From positions 1 through 7,191 of the forward strand of contig JALUFI010000339.1 of assembly GCA_027043685.1 (NCBI GenBank): DNA of 7,191 nt. Direction: 5' to 3'. The translations under genes and the position numbers were made by a program. The stretch comes from Pyrodictiaceae archaeon. Its GTDB lineage: Archaea; Thermoproteota; Thermoprotei_A; Sulfolobales; Pyrodictiaceae. Below are positions 1 through 5,697 of this stretch, in pieces. Position 1 is the first letter of the stretch. Every line of letters starts with the position of its first letter. The notes below the pieces were generated by a model. The model made no database searches. It was not told the DNA's origin and was given only the letters and a program-made list of their open reading frames with translations.

Positions 1-833
1 TCAATCACCCTCCCCCAGTGCTCCGCGGTCATCGCGGGGAGGCCCTGGAACAAGCTGATGCCGAGATACACGTAGCCGACGAGCTGGAGACCATACCAGC
101 TCGGGGTCCACGTAACCCAGGCCAGCAGCTCTGGGCTAAGCCTCGTGGGGATAAGCGGCAGGGGCAGCTCCGAGACGTCGGGCGCACGTATAGGGACTCC
201 CAGCTCCTCGAGAACCTCGACGGGCATGTAGTTCACATCCCTGGCGGGTATCACGACGAGAGGGTAGTCGGGATGATCCATGACCGCCGCCGCCTCTATG
301 TCGAAGAGGTAGACCCAGCGCCTCCCCTCGTACACGCCCACCGCGGCGTTAGCGGTGGTCACGTCGACGTGGATAATGTCAGCGTACTCGAGGCAGGCGA
401 GGCTCTTGAGCACGTCTAGCGCGTACTCGCTCCTCTCCGCGTCGCTTATCTCTATGAGGTACCTCCTTACCTTCTCCTCGTCGACGAGTATGTCTGCTAT
501 CGTCTCGAAGCCCTCAACCGAGTTGAAGATTAGTGCGGCCCTGTCGCCCATGGCGGCGAAGCCCACGGGGAGCCCGCGGACCACGAGGCTCCTGGGCAGC
601 GCGGCGCCGCAGCGGTGGCGTAGCCTGGTGAGCCTCCGCAGTATCTCAGCGGTCCTCTCAATGGGCTTAGCGAGCATTGTCTGCTTCTCGGTGAACACCT
701 TGGCTATGTACTCGCGGCCGTGGAGCCTTAGGAGGTAGACGTCGGCCTCTCCACCGCTGTCTATGAGGCTCCAGGACTCGGTATCCGTGGAGGCCACGCG
801 GCCGTCGTGGAAAACTATCCCGACCTCGGGCAA
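1..833 (-). CDS. Atypical eukaryotic-type Ser/Thr protein kinase, TerY-K-like (3' end outside window)
   Basis: I translated this frame by hand; it is open to the window edge, so the C-terminus is missing (277 codons visible). It reads as a protein kinase domain. The glycine-rich loop is SGGEADVY (residues 26-33). The ATP-binding lysine is K45 in YIAKVF. The catalytic loop is HVDVTTAN (155-162), giving base D157 and N162. The metal-binding aspartate is D178 in FDIE, in place of DFG. An APE-like PVEVL lies near 204-208, followed by helices rich in W, Y and L. The catalytic-loop lysine of HRDxKxxN is replaced by Thr. A GGE(A/G)DVY loop is typical of kinases in TerY-P-type clusters (known family trait). 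The start is TTG at 833-831: GGGGGTG (848-842) lies 8 bases upstream and no in-frame ATG is near. It lies 20 bases after the vWA stop, so it is probably the last visible gene of that operon. It presumably phosphorylates partners in the cluster (inference). Confidence 0.85.
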   Translation of the reverse strand, partial: MPEVGIVFHDGRVASTDTESWSLIDSGGEADVYLLRLHGREYIAKVFTEKQTMLAKPIERTAEILRRLTRLRHRCGAALPRSLVVRGLPVGFAAMGDRAALIFNSVEGFETIADILVDEEKVRRYLIEISDAERSEYALDVLKSLACLEYADIIHVDVTTANAAVGVYEGRRWVYLFDIEAAAVMDHPDYPLVVIPARDVNYMPVEVLEELGVPIRAPDVSELPLPLIPTRLSPELLAWVTWTPSWYGLQLVGYVYLGISLFQGLPAMTAEHWGRVI

Positions 834-841
834 GACCGGTG

Positions 842-848
842 CACCCCC
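842..848 (-). promoter_or_regulatory. Ribosome binding site deciding the kinase TTG start
   Basis: On the minus strand GGGGGTG lies 8 bases before TTG 833-831, in the 20-base gap after the vWA stop. An out-of-frame ATG (850-848) overlaps this site and opens an 11-codon reading frame that stops at 815. It is not the kinase start. Confidence 0.5.
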
Positions 849-853
849 ATGGG

Positions 854-1645
854 CTATATCGCGGCTGTCTCGCTGAGCCTCTCGACGAAGCGGCGCACAG
901 CCTCCTCCCACTCCTTGGTTATCTTGTCGTCCCTTGGCGCCTCTATGAACATCTTCTCGTGGTAAGGCGGGTCAACGATGTCTATGAGGCCCCTCTCCTC
1001 CAGCACCTTCCTCTGGGCCTCCCGTAGGTAGCTCGCTATGTCGCGCAGCGTCTCCCGGTCAGCATCCAACCCCATCGCTATGGTTGCTATGCTCAACCGG
1101 TTCCGGGGGTTCAGCTTCCGCAGCTCCTCCAGGGTCTCGGTGTTCAGCCTCTCCGCCACCCGGGCCACGTCGTCTGGGCTCCTCTTAGTCTCCTTGCCAT
1201 CCGTGAAGAGGAATATAGTCACGTACTTCTCGTTCGGTATGCTCCTGTCAGCTATATACTCCCGGACAACCTTCTCGGCGGCCTCCAGCGCGTCAGCCAT
1301 AGCCGTCATTCCGTAGGGACGGTTGGCCTCCAGGCTCTCCCTGAACGCCTGCAGCGCCGGGTTCCCCGGGGTCACAGGGAAGTAGCTCTTCCCGCCCTTC
1401 CGGACCACCTGGACGTCGTCGCTGAACCAGATGAAGCCGACGCGGAACGCGGGCGCCATCTTGCTCCTCGCGAACCTGTTCAGCAGCTTCTCTACGAGCT
1501 CCACAAGGTGCTCCCACTTCCAGCGGTGATCATAGGTCTTCGGCTCGCTCATGCTGAGCGAGCGGTCGAGCACGAATAGGGTGAGCACCGTGAAGCTCAG
1601 GGGGCGCTTCTTCAGCACCCCCATAATGGTTGAGGGAAGCGCCAA
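854..1645 (-). CDS. von Willebrand factor A (vWA) domain protein, TerY/ArnB-like
   Basis: A 263-residue protein, essentially one vWA domain with a short helical tail. The metal-ion-dependent adhesion site is complete: DRSLS (D27, S29, S31) after the hydrophobic strand TVLTLFVL, T114 in GMTAM, and D149 in FLFTDGKET. No signal peptide or membrane segment is visible, so it is probably cytosolic. Such vWA proteins (TerY in bacteria, ArnB in Sulfolobus) are known as partners or substrates of Ser/Thr kinases and PP2C phosphatases. The gene sits between an adaptor gene (7-base gap) and the kinase (20-base gap) on the same strand, which suggests co-transcription. The TTG start at 1645 is uncertain. 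GGGGAGGG (1664-1657) lies 11 bases upstream, and a G-run overlaps the previous stop. ATG 1624-1622 (residue 8) is the alternative but has no clear ribosome site. Either start keeps the whole domain. Confidence 0.9.
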   Translation of the reverse strand: MALPSTIMGVLKKRPLSFTVLTLFVLDRSLSMSEPKTYDHRWKWEHLVELVEKLLNRFARSKMAPAFRVGFIWFSDDVQVVRKGGKSYFPVTPGNPALQAFRESLEANRPYGMTAMADALEAAEKVVREYIADRSIPNEKYVTIFLFTDGKETKRSPDDVARVAERLNTETLEELRKLNPRNRLSIATIAMGLDADRETLRDIASYLREAQRKVLEERGLIDIVDPPYHEKMFIEAPRDDKITKEWEEAVRRFVERLSETAAI

Positions 1646-1652
1646 GACCCCC

Positions 1653-2423
1653 TCAGCCCTCCCCTGCCTCCTCCTTCTCGAGTATCGTTACAACGGAGAG
1701 CCCGGCCACGTGGCTCGCGACGAGGACCATGCGGCCCGCGGAGACCACTACCCTGTCCGCCTGCCCCGCCCCAAGCACGTCAAGGGCATCCACGAGGGGC
1801 TTCAGTGCCTTGCCGAGCCTATCGGCTATCTTCCTGGCCTCGCCCATCTCTATGCCATCCACGCTCACGACCTCCCCAGTGTCTATGTTTATGGCTATGC
1901 TTCGTAGCCTCCCGCCCCGGGTGATTGCAACCTGGCCCCCGAGGGCCAGGTTAAGGAGGTTGAGTAGCTCCACGAACGCGTCGCCGAGCCTGCCGCCGGG
2001 GAGCCTGGGCTGGAGGATCGCGGGAAACTTGCTCACGATGTTCACGACTACGCGGTTCACTACCCTGCTGAGGGCCTCGACCCCGTACTCCTCTAGCAGG
2101 GGGCCCCCGGCCTCGGCCTCCACGTAGACCCTGCAGCTGCCTCCCCTGGGGAGCCCGGCGACGCGGACGACTCCCTTCATGTCGCCTCGGAGGATGTACT
2201 CTAGCCGGTCCCCCTCCCTCTTGACCTCCACCTCTACCCGGTAGTCCTTCCTCCTCTTCGCGGAGGCGAAGCTGAGGACTAGGCGGCCCTTCTTCTCAGC
2301 CCTCCCCGTGACCCTCGCAGCGCCACCCACTATGTCGGCCGGCCCCCTCTCCATTAGGTACTCCAGCACCTTCTCGCACGGCGCCCTTACATCAAGCACC
2401 GCGCTCCTCGTCAGCTTCTCCAT
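1653..2423 (-). CDS. SRPBCC-like + roadblock/LC7-like two-domain adaptor
   Basis: A 256-residue soluble protein that I do not recognise as a named family. Residues 1-135 look like an SRPBCC/CoxG-type helix-grip domain. The opening strand with VRAPCEKVLEYL is typical, then come alternating beta strands, and a long closing helix ends near KFPAIL. These folds bind hydrophobic ligands. Residues 145-250 resemble a roadblock/LC7 (MglB-like) domain: a GRLRSIAINIDTGEVVSVDG hairpin, the helix GEARKIADRLGKALKPL, then strands RVVVSAGRMVLVAS and LSVVTILEK. Roadblock domains dimerise and regulate small GTPases or kinases, but no GTPase is in this window. It is first in the string adaptor-vWA-kinase. I chose ATG 2423-2421. 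The frame is open further upstream, but that extension would run into the PP2C gene and is low-complexity. A weak GGTG (2438-2435) precedes the ATG. An input or scaffold role is inference. Confidence 0.8.
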   Translation of the reverse strand: MEKLTRSAVLDVRAPCEKVLEYLMERGPADIVGGAARVTGRAEKKGRLVLSFASAKRRKDYRVEVEVKREGDRLEYILRGDMKGVVRVAGLPRGGSCRVYVEAEAGGPLLEEYGVEALSRVVNRVVVNIVSKFPAILQPRLPGGRLGDAFVELLNLLNLALGGQVAITRGGRLRSIAINIDTGEVVSVDGIEMGEARKIADRLGKALKPLVDALDVLGAGQADRVVVSAGRMVLVASHVAGLSVVTILEKEEAGEG

Positions 2424-2477
2424 AGCTAACCGTGCACCGCTTCGCACCCCACCCGGCCCGGGAGAGTTATTAGCTAA
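2423..2477 (+). repeat. TAGCTAA direct repeat in the divergent region
   Basis: TAGCTAA occurs at 2423-2429, abutting the adaptor start codon, and again at 2471-2477 inside the AT-rich island, 48 bases apart in the same orientation. It could be a regulator half-site pair. With 7-base units this may also be chance. Confidence 0.25.
2466..2477. promoter_or_regulatory. AT-rich island, candidate divergent promoter
   Basis: GTTATTAGCTAA is the only strongly AT-rich stretch in the 136-base region between the divergent adaptor (start 2423) and PP2C (start 2560) genes. Read on the minus strand it is a TATA-like element about 45 bases before the adaptor ATG, fitting a short leader. For PP2C it lies about 85 bases upstream, so a different element such as CGATAATG (2523-2530) may serve there. 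It contains the palindrome TTAGCTAA (2470-2477). Confidence 0.4.
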
Positions 2478-2547
2478 GCGCGGCGACCGGGGCGCCGGGG
2501 CCCGGCAAAACCGCCCCATCCACGATAATGAGTGCCCCCTGTGGACG

Positions 2548-2554
2548 GGTGGAG
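2548..2554 (+). promoter_or_regulatory. Ribosome binding site deciding the PP2C start
   Basis: GGTGGAG lies 5 bases before ATG 2560. This strong site marks the true start and excludes the longer in-frame reading back to 2308, which would overlap the opposite-strand adaptor gene. Confidence 0.75.
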
Positions 2555-2559
2555 AGGAG

Positions 2560-3402
2560 ATGCCCTGGCACGTATGGGGCGCCACGCTCAACACTGTGCA
2601 TGGAGAGGACGACTTCAGCACATGGCTCAGCAGCGACGGCCGCTGGGGAGCAGTGGCGGTGGCTGACGGCGTCTCCGCCTCCTCGGGCGGCGGCGCCTCC
2701 TTCCTAGCCGCCCACGGCTTCACCCACGCCTGCCGCATGGCCCCGAGGGGCCCCGGGCCCGGGCTGCTGCCCGCGCTGCGCCGCTGCTTCGACTACGTCT
2801 CCAGCGTCGCAGCCGACTCCATCGCCGCGGACGCCGACGTACTGGAGGCGGTGAAGAAGACCTACTACCAGGAGTGCAGCCGCGACGGCAAGCCCTGCAC
2901 AAGGCCCCTGGGCCTAGAGGACCTCCTCGAGAGGAGGCTGACCCCGCCCCCAGGCTTCCACGTGGAGAGAGAGTCCCCGCCCAGCAGCACCCTGCTCGCA
3001 GCCCTCCTCGGCCCCGACAGCCTCGCCTTCGTGATAGGCGGCGACGGCTACATACTAGGCGCGAGCCCGCTCCGCGAGGAGACCTGGCTCCTCTGGGGCG
3101 CCATCCCCCAGCTCTTCGAGGGCAGTAGGCTCGCCCGCTTCGTCGAGATAGGCAGGGGTGCCGCCGGCAGACCCCTCTTCTTCGAGCTCAGCATGGTCCC
3201 CGGCATGGTCTACGTGATGAGCAGCGATGGGGTCGACGCAGCGGCGCTCGCAGAGGCCCTCACCACGCTGCTCCAGGAGACGCCGACCCTCACGAGGCTA
3301 GGCGAGGACCCGGCCGCAAAGCTCCTAGAAATGGTGAGGGAGAAAACAGGTGGGTACGAGGACGACGCAACAATAGTGGTCGCAGCCTACTACGCCTCCT
3401 AG
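2560..3402 (+). CDS. PP2C/PPM-type protein Ser/Thr phosphatase
   Basis: A 280-residue cytosolic metal-dependent phosphatase, compact as in other prokaryotic PPM enzymes (about 240-280 residues). Family motifs in order are: HGEDDF (14-19, standing for the usual NED), AVADGVSA (33-40) with metal ligands D36-G37, GGGAS (43-47), PSSTLLAALL (141-150, the GTT strand), VIGGDGYILG (158-167, the GDS strand), VMSSDGVD (219-226) with metal ligand D223, and YEDDATIVV (266-274) with metal ligand D268 in the DNxT position. All core Asp/Gly metal ligands are present, so activity is expected. The catalytic Arg near the N-terminus of many PP2Cs is not evident. It is divergent from the adaptor-vWA-kinase string and convergent with the TusA-like gene. 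Its stop TAG (3400-3402) overlaps that gene's stop. It presumably removes phosphates placed by the neighbouring kinase (inference). Confidence 0.93.
   Translation: MPWHVWGATLNTVHGEDDFSTWLSSDGRWGAVAVADGVSASSGGGASFLAAHGFTHACRMAPRGPGPGLLPALRRCFDYVSSVAADSIAADADVLEAVKKTYYQECSRDGKPCTRPLGLEDLLERRLTPPPGFHVERESPPSSTLLAALLGPDSLAFVIGGDGYILGASPLREETWLLWGAIPQLFEGSRLARFVEIGRGAAGRPLFFELSMVPGMVYVMSSDGVDAAALAEALTTLLQETPTLTRLGEDPAAKLLEMVREKTGGYEDDATIVVAAYYAS
3399..3402. other. Shared convergent stop CTAG
   Basis: The phosphatase stop TAG (3400-3402, plus) and the TusA-like gene stop TAG (3401-3399, minus) share the palindrome CTAG. The two coding regions overlap tail-to-tail by 4 bases with no space for a terminator. 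Confidence 0.9.
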
Positions 3403-4046
3403 CCGCCAGAGGCCTTCGCGGCCTCCCTGCCAACCTCCAGGCTCGACGCATCGTATATCGTTATCAACGCGTCACTGGACTCCAGCTGCTCGATTATGCT
3501 CTTCGCCTGCTGCGGCGTCAACGGGGCACCCAGCTGCGCAGCCGCCACGACACGGTTACCTATCATGAGCACGAAGTAGTCGGTGGCGTTCAAGCTAATC
3601 CTCATGAGCAGAGGCTTCTTCGATGCAAGCAGGGCGCGGTACGCCGGGCTCCTCGGCGGGCCACGGTACAGCATCGGGGCCTTCAACACCGCGCTTATAA
3701 TGTAGGTGACGTTGGCTATCCTCTCAGCGAGGTCAGTCCTCCAGGCCTTCTCGTCAATCACTATCTCTATCTTCTCCGGGGCCTGCGGCGCGGCCGCGGA
3801 AGCAGCCCTGGCGGCCGCGGAGGCCTTCTCGGCGGCCTCCACCGGGATTAGGGAGAGGAGGACAACCCCCTCGCCGCGGCGGTAGGCGTGGTACCCCCTC
3901 TTGGAGGCCCACTTCTCTATCAGCGGCGCCGCGTCCGGGTCGAGACTGAGCTCTATGGAGCCTGCGTCGCGGAGTATGCGCTCAATGTTCCCGTAGGGGA
4001 GGAAGGGGCCGAGGCCCCGGTAGTCGAGCCTGGTCGCCTGGCTCAT
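3399..4046 (-). CDS. TusA-like domain (no catalytic Cys) fused to an uncharacterised alpha/beta module
   Basis: A 215-residue soluble protein, not recognised as a named family. Residues 7-68 follow the TusA/SirA sulfur-carrier pattern: LDYRGL (7-12), helix YGNIERILRD, strand GSIELSLDPDAAP with the family's DP.A step, then IEKWASKRGYHAYRR and a final strand VVLLSL. The sulfur-carrying cysteine of the CPxP motif is absent; GLGPFLP (11-17) stands there, so persulfide transfer by that residue is not possible. Residues 69-90 are an Ala-rich linker. Residues 91-200 hold a second module with paired strands KPLLMRISL, YFVLMIGNRVVAAAQL and ALITIYDAS around a helix. This is loosely like DUF4388/PATAN-type signalling modules and the middle module of the gene upstream. 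It follows that gene by 27 bases with a strong ribosome site, so the two probably form an operon. Its role is unknown; a ligand-sensing or protein-binding adaptor is my inference. Confidence 0.75.
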   Translation of the reverse strand: MSQATRLDYRGLGPFLPYGNIERILRDAGSIELSLDPDAAPLIEKWASKRGYHAYRRGEGVVLLSLIPVEAAEKASAAARAASAAAPQAPEKIEIVIDEKAWRTDLAERIANVTYIISAVLKAPMLYRGPPRSPAYRALLASKKPLLMRISLNATDYFVLMIGNRVVAAAQLGAPLTPQQAKSIIEQLESSDALITIYDASSLEVGREAAKASGG

Positions 4047-4054
4047 GGCTCTGC

Positions 4055-4066
4055 ATCACCCCCTCC
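4055..4066 (-). promoter_or_regulatory. Strong ribosome binding site of the TusA-like gene
   Basis: On the minus strand GGAGGGGGTGAT lies 8 bases before ATG 4046-4044, within the 27-base gap after the upstream stop. It matches the archaeal anti-SD complement GGTGAT and fixes this start. Confidence 0.75.
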
Positions 4067-4073
4067 GCTCGGC

Positions 4074-5525
4074 CTAGATCTCCTTCTCTAGCCTCTGGAG
4101 GAGCTTCTCCACGTTCCTCCTGCCCTCGAGCACGGGGCCGTACCTGGGCGCGAGTATCTCTATGTCTAGCTTCTTCACCTTCTTCAGCCACTCGCGGAAC
4201 TCGTTGCGGCACACCGTGTGCCTCACGTAACCTATGACTGCGTCCGCGTAGTCGTCGAGGTCGTCGGCCCTTATGCTCCACATGCCCGGAGGGGTGACTG
4301 CGCCAAGCACGGGGCCGGTTATCAGGGTCTTCGTCGCGGGGTCATAGATGCTGGCGACGGGGGCTCCGCGCGCACGGGAGGGTATGACGCGGAGATCAGT
4401 GCGGCCTATGCGGAGGCTCCCCTCCCTCTCGGGGAGGAGTTGGACACGGGAGGCCAGGTCCCAGTTCACGGATGCGAGCTGGGCGCCCCAGTAGCTCGGG
4501 AGGACGAAGGAGGCCCGGACGGCGAGGGACGCGAGGCTGCGGAGCCCCTCATCCACGTCCGCCTCCGCGCTCGTCGCGACTATGTAGCGTACCTGCTCGA
4601 GGTCCCCGACCACGCCGCGCGCAGTGTTGGTCATCCTCTCGCCGCCCGCCGGGTCTATTATCGCGGCCTCGTAGTTGTCGAGCACTATGTAGGAGTTGGG
4701 TGCCAGGCCGCCGTGCTCTAGCTTCGCGCTCCCACCTATCCAGTACACGGCGTGTCCCTCGCCGCCCGCTATCTGCTCGGGCTCGTAGAGGAGTATCTCG
4801 CTGCTACCCGTGAGGCTCCACGCCTTCACCCTTACACGGTGCCCCGGCGGCCTCCTGGCCAGCTCCAGCGCGTCGCCGCCCCTCACCTTCTTGCCGCCTA
4901 TCTCGGCGTAGGCACCGGTGAGCCTGTTGCCCCTAAGCACTATCCTCGCCAGGTATGTGCCCCGGTAGTCGGTTATCTCGGCGAGGTAGTCATCTATACC
5001 CATGACGGCGAGGAGACGGAGCCCCGCCTCGGTCGGCACATCCCTTATCGGGGTAAAGCTGTCGTAGTAGACAAGCGTGGTCCTCGGCGGCAGGGGCTCC
5101 TCTAGCGCGGCAAGCTTGTTATCCGACTCCACTAGCTCTACCCTGGGGTGCGCAGCGCTTATCCTCTCCCGGATGTTCTTCATAACCGTGTCGACCATCG
5201 GGTCGACTAGCTTCGCTACCCTGCCGCTGCCGCCGCCGCTGACAACTATATGGGTGCCCTCACCCGTGTCAACAATATCGACCGCTATCACTATGCTGTC
5301 GACGCCGCTCCTCATGATTATCAGCACAGCCTCACGGGCCTCGTAGACCCGGAGGCTGAGCTTCACACGGCGATGCCCGAAGCCGAACAGCCTCGGCACC
5401 GAGACAACGATGTAGTCGTCGCCAGCCTCCTCAACCCCTGGCGCGCCCCGGACAAGGGCGGCCACGTTGCCGAGCAGCTTACGGACACTATCAGCATCAA
5501 GCGGGATTATCAGCGGCTCCGGCAT
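4074..5525 (-). CDS. SRPBCC-like + alpha/beta module + degenerate metallo-beta-lactamase-fold protein
   Basis: A 483-residue soluble protein with three parts. Residues 1-127 look like an SRPBCC helix-grip domain (IIPLDADSVRKLLGN, long beta strands, closing helix MVDTVMKNIRERI). Residues 145-240 form an alpha/beta module with strands YLAEITDYRGTYLARIVLRG and LTGAYAEIGG, similar in outline to the second module of the next gene. Residues 259-483 follow the ODP/FprA type of metallo-beta-lactamase fold: YWIGG, NSYIVLDNYEAAIIDP, an EADVDEG turn, IYDPATKTLITG, APRYGPV and a C-terminal helix. The metal ligands are mostly gone: HxExDH reads SAEADV (319-324), the NDAFG-type Asp is P405, and the HGP histidine is Y462. 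A di-iron or di-zinc enzyme is therefore unlikely; a binding or sensory pseudoenzyme is my inference. ATG 5525 is chosen; it heads the two-gene minus-strand unit. ODP-type domains are known as redox or oxygen sensors in signalling proteins. Confidence 0.8.
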   Translation of the reverse strand: MPEPLIIPLDADSVRKLLGNVAALVRGAPGVEEAGDDYIVVSVPRLFGFGHRRVKLSLRVYEAREAVLIIMRSGVDSIVIAVDIVDTGEGTHIVVSGGGSGRVAKLVDPMVDTVMKNIRERISAAHPRVELVESDNKLAALEEPLPPRTTLVYYDSFTPIRDVPTEAGLRLLAVMGIDDYLAEITDYRGTYLARIVLRGNRLTGAYAEIGGKKVRGGDALELARRPPGHRVRVKAWSLTGSSEILLYEPEQIAGGEGHAVYWIGGSAKLEHGGLAPNSYIVLDNYEAAIIDPAGGERMTNTARGVVGDLEQVRYIVATSAEADVDEGLRSLASLAVRASFVLPSYWGAQLASVNWDLASRVQLLPEREGSLRIGRTDLRVIPSRARGAPVASIYDPATKTLITGPVLGAVTPPGMWSIRADDLDDYADAVIGYVRHTVCRNEFREWLKKVKKLDIEILAPRYGPVLEGRRNVEKLLQRLEKEI

Positions 5526-5585
5526 AACTGCAGCCCCGCCCCTAAGCAGTCATTCATCCACCCCGGCCCGGCCAGAGTTCAGCGC

Positions 5586-5594
5586 TATTATAGC
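5586..5594 (-). promoter_or_regulatory. Candidate TATA box for the minus-strand pair
   Basis: Read on the minus strand, GGCTATAATAGCGC contains a TATA-like core about 60 bases before ATG 5525. It is the best AT-rich element on that side of the 172-base divergent region. The implied leader of some 30-35 bases carries only weak G-rich ribosome-site candidates. Confidence 0.4.
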
Positions 5595-5610
5595 CTTCTA
5601 GCCCAGCGGC

Positions 5611-5628
5611 TGGGGAGCCCCAATATTA
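5611..5628 (+). promoter_or_regulatory. Candidate promoter element of the nucleotidyltransferase gene, next to an inverted repeat
   Basis: The inverted repeat TGGGG-AG-CCCCA (5611-5622) runs directly into AATATTA (5622-5628), a possible TATA element about 70 bases before the TTG start at 5698. A regulator bound at the repeat would sit between the two divergent promoters. The assignment is tentative because the leader would be long. Confidence 0.3.
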
Positions 5629-5679
5629 CCCAGCAAGCCCCTAGGGCCCCGCCCCCGGGAGACAGTCCTCGGGCCCGTA

Positions 5680-5692
5680 GGGGAGAGTGGTC
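5680..5692 (+). promoter_or_regulatory. Ribosome binding site deciding the nucleotidyltransferase TTG start
   Basis: GGGGAGAGTGGTC ends 5 bases before TTG 5698. It resembles the archaeal GGAGGTGATC site and supports the non-ATG start. No in-frame ATG occurs before the conserved motifs. Confidence 0.55.
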
Positions 5693-5697
5693 AAGCC

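Noticed and set aside
18..738. Plus-strand reading frames at 18-419 and 355-738
   Set aside because: They are antisense to the clear kinase frame and show no recognisable domain, only Arg/Ser/Leu-rich shadow composition.
2308..2559. Upstream extension of the PP2C reading frame
   Set aside because: It lies antisense to the adaptor gene, and ATG 2560 has a strong GGTGGAG site and starts just before the PP2C fold.
2424..2738. N-terminal extension of the minus-strand adaptor reading frame beyond 2423
   Set aside because: It would overlap the start of the PP2C gene, is Pro/Ser/Arg-rich low-complexity sequence, and the SRPBCC-like domain begins exactly at the ATG at 2423.
5644..5676. Two GGGCCC palindromes that might form a terminator hairpin or attachment site
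   Set aside because: They are short and expected by chance in such GC-rich DNA, with no T-run or integrase gene nearby.
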